Source of the DNA: Sinomicrobium kalidii
Lineage (GTDB): Bacteria > Bacteroidota > Bacteroidia > Flavobacteriales > Flavobacteriaceae
NCBI RefSeq assembly: GCF_021183825.1
Contig: NZ_CP089211.1
Span: 1,798,001 to 1,862,000 of the forward strand
Direction: 5' to 3'
DNA: 64,000 nt
How positions within the stretch are numbered: the stretch's first letter is position 1; each line of letters opens with the position of its first letter. Below, piece by piece: positions 1 through 8,976 of the stretch. The notes beneath the pieces were generated by a model. That model made no database searches and was not told the origin of the DNA. It saw only the letters and a list, made by a program, of their open reading frames with translations. Made by a program: the position numbers and the translations under genes.

Positions 1-1545
1 CTGGTTTGCGGGCATGCTGTATACGTGGAAAACAACGGGGTATTTTTTTGAAGCATCAAAGTTCGGCGGCTTTATCATCCACGAATCCAATGCCACATCA
101 TCTTCAATCTGTATTTCGGAGTACGTGACCGGAGAAGGGTGGATCGCTTCGATCTTACTGCTCAGCGCTGCATTGTCCTCCATCGTTTTAACCACCTTGT
201 GGGCGGGTAATTTTACCAGCCTTGTCCGGGTAGGGATATCAAAGCGTGAAAAATTCTGGAAAGCCCATTTGCCATCCGGTGAAATATCGTATTTATGGGT
301 CCCTGTTTCTTTTTCGGGTGTAATTCTTTCGATCTTTCCTTTTCCGTCCAGGCTGGCCCTGAACAGATACAGGTGCAGGCTGTTTTCCGGGGAAGCGTGG
401 AAGTACACCCATTTGCTTTTGGGGGCTGCCCTGACCTGTGTTTTATTGAACACATCGAATTCTCCCGGGGTGATACACGTTTTTTGTTTGCCGTCCGAAG
501 TGATCTTGTACAGGTGTCTCCAGCCGTCATTTTCACTCATCCACAGAAAATCGGAACCGCCGTTGAGCCAGACCAGGTCAAAAGCATCCAGAAAGGTATC
601 TTCTTGTTCGGTATAAATCTTTTCGGTATTCCGGCTGCCTGCTTCCGCGACAAAAATGTCCATGACGTTTTGATTGCGGTTTAGCTTTTGTATATACAGC
701 TTATTGGATTTGGGGTTCCACTTGAGATTGGTTATATAAGAATTTCTGTAGTCCTCACCTATATCCGGCCAGGTGACCTTTTGAGTAGCGACTTCTACGA
801 TTCCGGGTTTTACGGCCGGGAGTGTTTTTCCGGGTTTGATGTATTGAAATTCCTTGACAAAAGGATAGAGGGAATCCGTATTGTTGATGATCTTGTAGGT
901 GGGAACCTCCTTTGTATCGAACTGGTTGAAAGCTACATACTTGCTGTCCGGACTCCAGTAATGGTCGCGGGAGCTGAGGATGGATGCAAACCGGAAAGAA
1001 GCATTGGAGTTGATAATTTCATCGCTTCCGTCGGTTGTCAACCGGATTGTTTTTTTATTGCGGACATCATATGCGTATATATCTGATTTACACACAAATG
1101 AGACCATCTTATTGTCCGGGGACAACTTTAGATTCCTGGGGATTCCCAGAGTCTTATCAAGGAGCAGCTCCGTATTTGTATTGCCTGTTAAGTCTACGAG
1201 AAAGATACGTGTTTTACCTTCGGTATTCAGGCTGACGATCACTGCGGATCCATCTTCCGAAAAAGTGTAATTCCTTATTTTTCCCTTTTTGTTTTTACCT
1301 ATCAGTCCGGCAACTGAGACCAGTATCTTTTGTTCTTTTGTGCCGGCAACGTAACCGACAAGTCTTCCCGTTTCATTGTCCAGGTGGACGTACCGGTTTT
1401 CGTTTGTCCACGAACTGTAGTCGGCCTTTTTGGCTATAAAGCTGCCGTTTGTGATATTCTCAATGTTGAGTTTTACCTCTTGTGCCCCGGATATTGTGCT
1501 TAGCAGTCCGGACACGATCAATAATATTTTTTTTACAGGTCTCAT
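1..1545 (-). CDS. S9 family (dipeptidyl peptidase IV-like) peptidase, 3' end outside window
   Basis: The frame is open from an ATG at 1545 to the first base of the window (515 codons) and continues outside it. A signal peptide ends near residue 21 (ISGAQ). What follows is the beta-propeller of DPP IV-type serine peptidases, with blade motifs such as WSPDSKYVAF and W-M-S-E-N-D-G-W at about residues 335-342, then the start of the hydrolase domain near residue 490. The catalytic Ser/Asp/His lie beyond the window. I do not see the double-Glu motif (as in WVYEEE) that binds the substrate amino terminus in true DPP IV, so the exact specificity is open. The protein should be periplasmic or surface exposed, cleaving peptides. 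It lies 159 bp downstream of a sulfatase gene on the same strand, across a long hairpin, and fits the peptidase/sulfatase theme of the locus. Confidence 0.88.
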   Translation of the reverse strand, partial: MRPVKKILLIVSGLLSTISGAQEVKLNIENITNGSFIAKKADYSSWTNENRYVHLDNETGRLVGYVAGTKEQKILVSVAGLIGKNKKGKIRNYTFSEDGSAVIVSLNTEGKTRIFLVDLTGNTNTELLLDKTLGIPRNLKLSPDNKMVSFVCKSDIYAYDVRNKKTIRLTTDGSDEIINSNASFRFASILSSRDHYWSPDSKYVAFNQFDTKEVPTYKIINNTDSLYPFVKEFQYIKPGKTLPAVKPGIVEVATQKVTWPDIGEDYRNSYITNLKWNPKSNKLYIQKLNRNQNVMDIFVAEAGSRNTEKIYTEQEDTFLDAFDLVWLNGGSDFLWMSENDGWRHLYKITSDGKQKTCITPGEFDVFNKTQVRAAPKSKWVYFHASPENSLHLYLFRASLDGKGKIERITPEKETGTHKYDISPDGKWAFQNFSRFDIPTRTRLVKLPAHKVVKTMEDNAALSSKIEAIHPSPVTYSEIQIEDDVALDSWMIKPPNFDASKKYPVVFHVYSMPANQ

Positions 1546-1601
1546 TTGGTTTCTGAAAATTATAGTTGAACTCGTTTGATTTTTTTGGATTTGATATTTT
1601 T

Positions 1602-1667
1602 CCCGCAGATGATGCAGATCCCCGCAGAAAGCACTAAAAATCTGCGCCTATCTGCATCATCTGCGGG
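1602..1667. repeat. 18-bp perfect inverted repeat, terminator-like hairpin
   Basis: CCCGCAGATGATGCAGAT at 1602-1619 is the exact reverse complement of 1650-1667. A second hairpin, CGCAGA (1623-1628) with TCTGCG (1641-1646), is nested inside. It lies between the sulfatase and the S9 peptidase, both on the minus strand, so it may end or attenuate the upstream transcript. The sequence resembles dispersed intergenic repeats seen in Bacteroidota, but I cannot check copy number here. Confidence 0.75.
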
Positions 1668-1704
1668 CTGTCTTTTTAAGTTAGACCATTGGTTTGCTCA
1701 TTTT

Positions 1705-3279
1705 TTAATCCTTTAAATCAAACCCCTTACTCAATTCCCGGTGCATTTGCGCTATTAATGCCTTGTTTGCAGGGTCTTTGGCTATATTGATATTTTCCCG
1801 GGGGTCATTTTCATGGTCGAAGAGCTCTTTAGCAATGAGTTCTCCTTTTGATTTTGTGTTTTTATCCCAATGGTACCACTCCATATACCGGTAGCGGTCC
1901 GTTCGGACGGTATATCCCATTCTTTCCTGTTTTCTGTATTCGGCAGGGCCGAACCTTCCGAGCAGGAATTGACTGTAGGCGGCATCTTTTATTTCCGTAT
2001 TCACATCCTTTAACAGGGGGTTGAGGCTTTTACCCTGTAAATATTCCGGGACTTCAAATCCGGCAAGATCGCAAAGAGTGGGATAGACGTCTACGAATTC
2101 GGTCAGGGAATTTGATGTTTTTCCTTTTTCCTTCACTCCTTTTCCACTGATAATGAGGGGAACTCGGGTGTCTATTTCGTAATTGGACATTTTTGCCCAA
2201 CTGTTGTGTTCTCCGAGTTTCCATCCGTGATCTCCCCATAGGACAACAATGGTATTTTCCCTGAGCCCCAGGCGGTCCAGTTCCTCCAGTAACCTTCCCA
2301 CCTGTGTATCTATATAGGATACGCAGGCGTAATAGGCATGCTTTATTTCCCGCTGCCGTCTCTCCTCCCAGGGTTCGTCTTGTGGTTTCGGCAGATCATG
2401 ACTACCTGTATATGCCCGTAATTCCGCATCGCCGTGTACAGCAAAAAGGGGGCTGCCTTTGGGAACGTATGGATTAGGGGCCAGGGGAATGTCTTCGCTG
2501 TTGTATAGGTCCCAGTATTTTTCCGGAGCGTTAAGAGGGAGGTGGGGCTTATAAAACCCGATGGACAAAAAGAACGGTTGCTTTCTGTCTTTTAGTTCTC
2601 CCAGCTTTTTGATGGCCATCGTGGTCTGGGCGCCGTCATAATAGTCATCATCGTCTACATCCGCCGTTTCAAAGGCTTTTGCCTTAGTATAAATAAAGCC
2701 GTAGTGGTCAAATCCGGCCTTTCCGTTTTTTAAAAGCCGAAGTTCTTTTTCCTTTTGGATAATCAGGTTGTCCGGGTCAGTATAAACCGCATCGGGATCG
2801 AATGGAAAGCCATCGACATGTAATTTTTCATTCCAGGATATCGTATCGGGGAATATGTTGTGGAAGGTTTTTCCGAAACCTACCGTATAATACCCGTTAT
2901 TCTTAAAAAATTGCGGTAATGTCACCAGGTCCGGCATGTGATCCCTGAAATTGGTCCCCAGGTCCCATACCCGGGTCGAATCGGGCCTGAGGCCTGTTAA
3001 TAAGCTGGTACGCGAAGGGGTACAGACAGCTTGTTGACAGTATGCGCGGTTAAAGACCACGCCATGGGATGCAAGTTTGTCTATATTGGGGGTCTTAACA
3101 ACATTATTGCCGTAACATCCCAGTTCGGGCCTCAGGTCATCAATGGGGATAAACAGTATGTTGGGCCTTTGTATTTCTGCCGTATCTCTTAATCGGGGCT
3201 CTTTACTTTTATCTTCCCTGCAAGAACTCAGGGCCAAAAGGCCAACAAGTAGAAATACCCGGAGTTTACCTGTTTTCAT
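1705..3279 (-). CDS. Lipoprotein sulfatase, iduronate-2-sulfatase-like (S1 family)
   Basis: A formylglycine-dependent sulfatase that hydrolyses sulfate esters on a glycan. The ATG at 3279 is chosen over a GTG at 3306 because it starts directly before a lipoprotein signal (LLALSSC, Cys20), giving 524 residues. Metal-binding Asp47-Asp48 sit in the FIPIDDLRPELGCYGN block. The C-x-P-S-R activation signature is CTPSR with Cys86, which needs maturation by a formylglycine-generating enzyme, and WGDHGWKLGEHNSW supplies further active-site residues. The overall pattern is that of bacterial iduronate-2-sulfatase-like enzymes, though substrate cannot be read from sequence. It follows the F5/8 metallopeptidase by 74 bp and is a paralogue of the sulfatase at 5078-6649. 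No sulfatase-maturation gene is seen in the window. Confidence 0.92.
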   Translation of the reverse strand: MKTGKLRVFLLVGLLALSSCREDKSKEPRLRDTAEIQRPNILFIPIDDLRPELGCYGNNVVKTPNIDKLASHGVVFNRAYCQQAVCTPSRTSLLTGLRPDSTRVWDLGTNFRDHMPDLVTLPQFFKNNGYYTVGFGKTFHNIFPDTISWNEKLHVDGFPFDPDAVYTDPDNLIIQKEKELRLLKNGKAGFDHYGFIYTKAKAFETADVDDDDYYDGAQTTMAIKKLGELKDRKQPFFLSIGFYKPHLPLNAPEKYWDLYNSEDIPLAPNPYVPKGSPLFAVHGDAELRAYTGSHDLPKPQDEPWEERRQREIKHAYYACVSYIDTQVGRLLEELDRLGLRENTIVVLWGDHGWKLGEHNSWAKMSNYEIDTRVPLIISGKGVKEKGKTSNSLTEFVDVYPTLCDLAGFEVPEYLQGKSLNPLLKDVNTEIKDAAYSQFLLGRFGPAEYRKQERMGYTVRTDRYRYMEWYHWDKNTKSKGELIAKELFDHENDPRENINIAKDPANKALIAQMHRELSKGFDLKD

Positions 3280-3353
3280 ATTCTTTATTTTAGGTTTATT
3301 TATCACTGAAAGCGTTCTACAATTTTTGTCGTGGAACGCTTTGCCAATTGCAA

Positions 3354-5066
3354 TTAATCGACAATGATATCAAGCTCGTTAATAGTTAAATTTTCTACGC
3401 CATTACCCGTGTAGACCTCATCTACGGTAATCCTGATATAGCGCGCCGTCTGCTCATTGTCAAACAGTACCTTTACATCCGTATTATTTATGGGTTCCGT
3501 ATAATCTGCGGCAGTGGTAAACACGATATTATCACTGCTCAGTTCAACAAGAACATGCTTGGGCCTGAATTGCGGGTTGGGCGTTCTGAGAGAGTGCATA
3601 TAAATACCGTTAAAGGTGTTTTCCTCTCCCATATCCACATTTATGATATGCGGCGTATCTGAAGCAGATTGCGTGGGCCAGTCTGAAAACCAGAAGGTAC
3701 TGAAGTCTCCATCCAGCATAGTCTCGGCTCCCTGGGCAATTGGTTGGCCATGTGTTGTAGTATTTGCAGTGATCGACCATGTTGAGCGGTCTGAAAGCAC
3801 AACAGTTTCTTTATTGATATTATTATCCGGCTCCGGACTGTTGGCTGAAGAAATAGTAAAATTATACGTAAGCGGAATTTCTCTGAAACCGTTTTCGGTA
3901 AGTATGTTTACAGAAAACTCGATGTTATTGTCTGTTTTAATTCCATCCCGATCAAAGCCGTTAAAAAATTCTGAATACGGCATCTCAAGTTCGGCCTTAT
4001 ATTCATTTGTATTTCCGGTAGGCATTGCCGTTGTTGTAAATGCAACTTTATCATAGTCAGAGTTTGTAGCTGTCGGTTCTGCATCCATACCGACATAAAG
4101 ATATTTTGCGGGAATATCTGACGTGAAGGTAAAAGTTGCTTTGGTCGCCTGAATGCTATTATCTTTTTCAACGGCGTAAGAGACCATCTTTACATCCGGT
4201 TCCTCCGCATAGTAATCAATACCATTATCGGTTTTATTAAAAACTGCGCAAACATCGAATATGGCTAAGCTCGAAGCGAGAAATTTCACTTCGTCTTCCC
4301 GGCCTCCGGTATCCCATCTGTTAGCTCCGCCTCCTCCCATAATACTCAGATAAGGACTTTCTGAAGCCTGGTGCGCAACGTGCGGGGCGTTTAGTGCATG
4401 GCCCAGTTCATGAAGTAGCGTACCGTATTTTACCGAGGTTAATAGCTGTAGGCCATCTATTGTTTTCCCCGTGTTTACCATCGTAAAATCATCAGGTGAT
4501 CTGGCAACCGCCATTCTGCCATTTGCATTATTCTGAAAACCTGTACCATCATCACATAATATAAGAGTGTGCGCTCCGCCTGCCTCATCCGGTATACTTT
4601 CAAGGTAGGTCCTGACCTCAGTTCTTACCTCATTGTTATTCGCATATTCATCGCTGGCCTTATTTCCGTAAACAGGGATCACGCGTACATCGGTATTTGA
4701 GTTCCTGGTAAATAATGCAAAGGTTTTATCCGGATACCCTCCTAATTCCATTTGCTTTTTATACCATTCCTGGGCAAAAAGCATGGCTTCACTCAAATTA
4801 GACTGAATCGTACTTTCTTTTGATTCATAAACATTTACAAAGTCGGTAGGTATAAAATACACCACATTGAGCGGTTCCTGATCGGGCCTGTTCGCGGTAA
4901 AGACTTCGTCGGGGTAGGTATTGTCATCCGGTTCTTCATCGGGCTTTTCCATTACGGTTTCCTCTTCAACCAGATCAGAGGAGCAGGAAACAAAGTTTGC
5001 AGAAATACAAAATGCCATAAGCAGCCCTGAAACTTTTTTGATAACATTCATCTTGATGGTTTTCAT
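3354..5066 (-). CDS. Lipoprotein metzincin-type zinc metallopeptidase with C-terminal F5/8 type C domain
   Basis: A 570-residue lipoprotein with the lipobox FVSC (Cys28). The central domain carries a zinc site of metzincin type, HELGHALNAPH (His219, Glu220, His223, His229), with a candidate Met-turn at SIMGGGG (Met243). The last 140 residues form a discoidin-like F5/8 type C module (CBM32-like), suggesting binding to a glycan or glycoprotein. The predicted role is endoproteolysis of a glycosylated protein at the outer membrane surface. It starts 11 bp after the stop of the neighbouring sulfatase, so the two are almost certainly co-transcribed. A second in-frame ATG at 5051 is an alternative start. 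I do not assign a named peptidase family beyond metzincin-like. Confidence 0.85.
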   Translation of the reverse strand: MKTIKMNVIKKVSGLLMAFCISANFVSCSSDLVEEETVMEKPDEEPDDNTYPDEVFTANRPDQEPLNVVYFIPTDFVNVYESKESTIQSNLSEAMLFAQEWYKKQMELGGYPDKTFALFTRNSNTDVRVIPVYGNKASDEYANNNEVRTEVRTYLESIPDEAGGAHTLILCDDGTGFQNNANGRMAVARSPDDFTMVNTGKTIDGLQLLTSVKYGTLLHELGHALNAPHVAHQASESPYLSIMGGGGANRWDTGGREDEVKFLASSLAIFDVCAVFNKTDNGIDYYAEEPDVKMVSYAVEKDNSIQATKATFTFTSDIPAKYLYVGMDAEPTATNSDYDKVAFTTTAMPTGNTNEYKAELEMPYSEFFNGFDRDGIKTDNNIEFSVNILTENGFREIPLTYNFTISSANSPEPDNNINKETVVLSDRSTWSITANTTTHGQPIAQGAETMLDGDFSTFWFSDWPTQSASDTPHIINVDMGEENTFNGIYMHSLRTPNPQFRPKHVLVELSSDNIVFTTAADYTEPINNTDVKVLFDNEQTARYIRITVDEVYTGNGVENLTINELDIIVD

Positions 5067-5077
5067 AATTCCGGTTT

Positions 5078-6649
5078 TTATAATGTGGGTCGGGCAGCTC
5101 TCCAGCCTTCTGCCAATTTTTCGGAAAGCTTTTCTACTAATGCTGTATTTTCCGGGTATCCTGCAATATTTTCGGTCTCATACAGGTCTGTTTTGTGGTC
5201 GTAAAGTTCTGCCGCTGCAAAATCCCCCCTTGTTTTGGTTTCATTATCCCAGGTATACCACTCTACATAATGATATCTCCCGGTCTGCATGGAATAGCCC
5301 ATGTATTCCTGTCCGTCCTTAGACATCCGTGACCTTCTTCTAAACTGGCTGAAAACAGCATCTTTCCAGGGGAGGTCGGGATTTTCAAACAGGGGAGCGA
5401 GACTGGTCCCCTGGAAATACCCGGCCTTTTCCACTTCCGCCAGATCACATACTGTGGGGAAGATGTCGACAAGCTCGGACAAGGCTGTTATTTTTTTTCC
5501 CTGCTTTTGATTCGATGGTTTTATAATCAGGGGGGTGTGGGTATCGATGCGGAAGTTGGTCTGTTTTCCCCAACCGTTATGATCTCCCAGTTTCCATCCG
5601 TGGTCACCCCAGAGCACAATAATAGTATTATCGTAAAGGTCCATAGCTTTCAACCCTTCTATCAACCGGCCTACCTGTGCATCGATAAAAGAAACACTGG
5701 CATAATATCCCCTTCGGAGGCTATCGGTATATTGTTCCGGCAAGGGAGCATCTTCGGGCCTGCCGATTTTGTGCGGGTTATGGTAAAACCGCAGTTCGTA
5801 GTTGGAGTCGGCAGCCATCACCGGGACGTTTTCGGGTAGCTTCGGATTGGGAGGGGAAGAAACGGATCCTTCCGGGTACAGGTCCCAGTATTTTTTGGGA
5901 ACTACAAAGGGAAGGTGGGGCCTGTAATATCCGAGTCCCATAAAAAAAGGTTGTTTTTTATCTTTTATCCTTTTCAGCGTTTCCAGGGCCAGGGTAGTTT
6001 GTTTGTCATCATAATAGATCGAATCGGGGAGGTCTGCGATCTCCATGGCCGGACCGCGGTTCCATCCATCGGCATAGAGTTCATGCGGGCTATCGACCTT
6101 TTCCAGTAGTTTGTTTCTCGTCGCTTCCTGTATGGCTTTAGACTCCGCCGTATACCAATACGTTTCGCCATCCCTGTAGCGATGAGGTTCCGTATTATAG
6201 GGGTAAGGCCGCAGATCGGGCTCATCCCACGAGATGGAGTCGGGCATAAAATTGTGGAAGATCTTCCCTATGTTCACTGTGTGGTATCCTGCCTTATGAA
6301 AGTACTGGGGCATGGTCACCGCATCCGGGTCAATCTTTCTGAACTCGTCCCCCAAATACCAGACCCGGGTAGAATCGGGCCTGTAGCCCAGCATGGTACT
6401 TGCCCTGGAGGGGGCGCAGACCGCCGACTGGCAATGCGTGTTCAGCATGGTCATGGAAACGGAAGCCAGGGCATCGATGTTCGGGGTTCTTATTTCCTCG
6501 TTCCCATAACACCCGAGTTCCGGTCTTAGGTCATCTATCGATAAGAGCAGTATATTCGGCCCCTTTGGCGGTTCGTCCTTTTTAGTTGCCGGTGACTGGC
6601 ACCCTGTTAAAAACAGGGAATACGCAATACAAAAAATAGTCGTTCTCAT
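5078..6649 (-). CDS. Lipoprotein sulfatase, iduronate-2-sulfatase-like (S1 family)
   Basis: The second formylglycine-dependent sulfatase of the locus, 523 residues. A short lipoprotein signal ends in FLTGC (Cys17). Asp39-Asp40 in LLSIDDLRPELGCYGN bind the metal, CAPSR places the formylglycine precursor at Cys78, and WGDHGWKLGDHNGW follows in the central region. It shares these blocks with the sulfatase at 1705-3279 but differs widely elsewhere, so they are paralogues that may act on different sulfate positions or residues. It lies 104 bp downstream of the T9SS metallopeptidase and 11 bp upstream of the F5/8 metallopeptidase. The target would be a sulfated glycan or glycoprotein glycan. The sulfatase superfamily is certain; the substrate is not. 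Confidence 0.92.
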   Translation of the reverse strand: MRTTIFCIAYSLFLTGCQSPATKKDEPPKGPNILLLSIDDLRPELGCYGNEEIRTPNIDALASVSMTMLNTHCQSAVCAPSRASTMLGYRPDSTRVWYLGDEFRKIDPDAVTMPQYFHKAGYHTVNIGKIFHNFMPDSISWDEPDLRPYPYNTEPHRYRDGETYWYTAESKAIQEATRNKLLEKVDSPHELYADGWNRGPAMEIADLPDSIYYDDKQTTLALETLKRIKDKKQPFFMGLGYYRPHLPFVVPKKYWDLYPEGSVSSPPNPKLPENVPVMAADSNYELRFYHNPHKIGRPEDAPLPEQYTDSLRRGYYASVSFIDAQVGRLIEGLKAMDLYDNTIIVLWGDHGWKLGDHNGWGKQTNFRIDTHTPLIIKPSNQKQGKKITALSELVDIFPTVCDLAEVEKAGYFQGTSLAPLFENPDLPWKDAVFSQFRRRSRMSKDGQEYMGYSMQTGRYHYVEWYTWDNETKTRGDFAAAELYDHKTDLYETENIAGYPENTALVEKLSEKLAEGWRAARPTL

Positions 6650-6753
6650 AGCAGTTATATTAAAATGGTGATACCAGTATAATTTTGTTTATTCTTAAAT
6701 ATTCGTATACACACCTTTTTGCCACGAATTCACGAATACTTTTAAATAACTAT

Positions 6754-8295
6754 TCATCGTTTAATAAATTTTTCAGTCGTGCTGCTGCCATCCTCAAACC
6801 GGGCGATAAAAAAGTAAATGCCCCGGGGCAGGGCCGATACAGAAACACCATTTTCGGGATCTCCGGAAAGTGCTGTAAGCTGTTGCCCGCTTGAGTTGAT
6901 AATATGCCACTCGAAAATCTGCTTTTCCGCATTGAAATACAGGAGGTTATTGGCAGGATTGGGATAAAGGTGAGGATTGTGTAATCGCTTTTCGGTTGTG
7001 GAGGGAATGATTTCTGCCATCACCGGACCGGAAGAAGCTAATTGGTAATTACCTATATAAGCGTGAAGTTTCCCCTTATCGGCCGTCATTTCAAAGCCCG
7101 GGCCAAAATTCACCTCTCCGGCGCTTATCGTAACATAGGCGTTGCCATCGACTGTCGAGGTTACATCGATATTCTGAGATGCCCTATATACATTTTCGCT
7201 GTTTACATCATAGCTGTTTAGGGGATGGTCTATGGTTATGGAATAATCATTGACCTCTGTATCAGGCAAACTACAGTTGCTACCGGAAAAAGCTACGGTT
7301 TTTCTTATATGATTTCCCGGCTGCGGCCCTAAGGCGAGGCTAAAATTAACACCCACATCACTGCATTTGGTAATTTTGCAGTAACTCATTATCGTCCCTT
7401 TATTATATTCGGGAACCGGTGGCCTTGAGCAGGGATCATTATTTAGTGCTTCCGTTTCCTTGCAGCCGTCTATGGCTGTATTATTTCCGTTCCAAAAGCA
7501 GCCTTGCGTATGAGGAGAACCCAAACTGTGTCCCAGTTCATGGGCCAATATATGGACTCCGTTAGACCAGTCCGGTAATCTCACGGTGTCATCAGGGTCA
7601 ACACCTCCCGCAACCAAAGCTCTTTCATATTTGGGGCGATTACTTCCATTTAGCCGTTTACATATGCCACTTCCGGCCCTGCTGGCTACCCCTGCATTTT
7701 TTCTTGATGTCAGTAAAACGGCTATATTGCCATTATAATCGGGGTTGTTATTCTCCAGGTAACTGGTAAAGCTTTGTAACATTTCACTCACCTTATTCCC
7801 CGTAAAGGGATCAGGAGTGTCCCAAACATCCATCCCTCCTATGCTGATGTTCACTTTTTCTGAAGCGTAGATGTCCGCAACCTGCTTAATGAGGACGTTT
7901 TCAATATAGTCCCTCGTTGCTGTTTCGTCATTAAAATTATTATACACAGAATTGTCTGCAACTACGTATAGTTCTACAATTTTTTCTGAAGACGTACTGT
8001 AATAGTCTTCTGCAAAAGGGTTATTTTGATAGATGCCACTTGAGGTGTTGTCATTGTATTCTACCGGTGTAGGGGTATATCCGTCACCACATACCTGGGC
8101 AAAGGAACAGTCCATAACATCATCGCCCAAAACTTCTGAATATTCCTGAGCCGAAGGACTTGCGTCTTCTTTTTTCCGTTGATCCGTAGAAAGTCCGAAA
8201 GTAGTCAGAACAATCAATCCAATAACTGTAGTGATTATAACTATCTTACGAAAAGACTTACTGGCCACTTTCTTTTTGTTTATATTGTGATCCAT
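6754..8295 (-). CDS. Secreted reprolysin-like (M12B-type) metallopeptidase with T9SS sorting domain
   Basis: A 513-residue secreted protease. An N-terminal hydrophobic segment (about residues 18-36) serves as signal. The catalytic domain has HELGHSLGSPH (His252, Glu253, His256, His262) and a Met-turn TIMSYC (Met303), the arrangement of adamalysin/reprolysin metallopeptidases. Paired cysteines around the active site (CFW, DGCKE, DPCSR, SYCKITKC) suggest disulfides. A repeat-like beta segment with VNFGPGFEM follows, typical of Bacteroidota secreted proteins. The last 75 residues form a type IX secretion sorting domain (LYPNPANNLLYF ... GIYFFIARFEDG). It should be exported through T9SS and released or attached at the surface. 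It starts 5 bp after the fibre-like gene, so these form one transcription unit. Confidence 0.9.
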   Translation of the reverse strand: MDHNINKKKVASKSFRKIVIITTVIGLIVLTTFGLSTDQRKKEDASPSAQEYSEVLGDDVMDCSFAQVCGDGYTPTPVEYNDNTSSGIYQNNPFAEDYYSTSSEKIVELYVVADNSVYNNFNDETATRDYIENVLIKQVADIYASEKVNISIGGMDVWDTPDPFTGNKVSEMLQSFTSYLENNNPDYNGNIAVLLTSRKNAGVASRAGSGICKRLNGSNRPKYERALVAGGVDPDDTVRLPDWSNGVHILAHELGHSLGSPHTQGCFWNGNNTAIDGCKETEALNNDPCSRPPVPEYNKGTIMSYCKITKCSDVGVNFSLALGPQPGNHIRKTVAFSGSNCSLPDTEVNDYSITIDHPLNSYDVNSENVYRASQNIDVTSTVDGNAYVTISAGEVNFGPGFEMTADKGKLHAYIGNYQLASSGPVMAEIIPSTTEKRLHNPHLYPNPANNLLYFNAEKQIFEWHIINSSGQQLTALSGDPENGVSVSALPRGIYFFIARFEDGSSTTEKFIKR

Positions 8296-8300
8296 GCTTT

Positions 8301-8972
8301 CTACTGTTTATGTTGTTGAATACGTTCCAGTTTTTTACGCTGCCCGATCAGGTAAAGGGTCAGTTCTTCTACTTTCTGTAAGAGCCGGTTGGTCATTTTC
8401 CCCGCATCGAGACCATTTTTCTTAATAGCTTCGGCAGAAGGGATTCCCGGTAAATGATGCTTAGCTTTTATAAAAGCTTCCACTTCTTTTAAAGGTGGCA
8501 TTCTATACCCGGGGAGTAATTCTGACTTTCCCGTATAGTATTTCTGGAAAACATAATCGGCCGGGATCTCATTGCTTACTTTAAAGGCAACAGCACGGAT
8601 TTCACCATTTACGGTGAGTTCGGAGTCGGGGTTTTGAGAACCTATGCCCACCAATCCTTCTTTGGCAACGGATAGCAGGTTGCCGGCGCCCGAGTTGATC
8701 TCAAACCTGTCACCGGTTCTGTGATGCCGCAAGGTAAATTGATCGTCGTCGGCTGAGTCATACAGTCGAATGGTAGGGGCATTAGTGTCATGGGAGATCT
8801 TTAATTCCCCTTTATCGATATGGAGGGACTGCTCCGGACCGGATGTCCCTATTCCCGCTTTTGTTCCGGTTACGTACAGGTCACCCCCGGCATTTGTCTG
8901 CCAGCCCTGAGCGTATATTCCTCCCTGCAGGAAGATAAAAATCGAAGAAAACAGATATATAAGATGTTTCAT
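8301..8972 (-). CDS. Secreted fibre-like protein (tail fibre/endosialidase-chaperone-like C terminus), copy 2
   Basis: A 223-residue protein with a signal peptide ending at IYAQG. The middle holds beta-rich repeats (AGIGTSGPEQSLHIDKG, VGIGSQNPDSELTVNGE) seen in phage tail-fibre-like proteins of Bacteroidota. The C terminus (YVFQKYYTG ... HHLPGIPSA ... LLQKVEELTLYLI) is a predicted coiled coil of the type found at the ends of such fibres. These modules usually trimerise; the role here is unknown, perhaps structural or adhesive. It is a close tandem duplicate of the gene at 8977-9642, with a 4 bp gap, and is followed 5 bp later by the T9SS metallopeptidase. No other phage genes are present, so this is not a prophage. 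Confidence 0.8.
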   Translation of the reverse strand: MKHLIYLFSSIFIFLQGGIYAQGWQTNAGGDLYVTGTKAGIGTSGPEQSLHIDKGELKISHDTNAPTIRLYDSADDDQFTLRHHRTGDRFEINSGAGNLLSVAKEGLVGIGSQNPDSELTVNGEIRAVAFKVSNEIPADYVFQKYYTGKSELLPGYRMPPLKEVEAFIKAKHHLPGIPSAEAIKKNGLDAGKMTNRLLQKVEELTLYLIGQRKKLERIQQHKQ

Positions 8973-8976
8973 GGCA

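Noticed and set aside
14-684. Plus-strand open frames at the left edge (200 and 129 codons)
   Set aside because: They are antisense to a continuous S9 peptidase frame that runs off the window edge.
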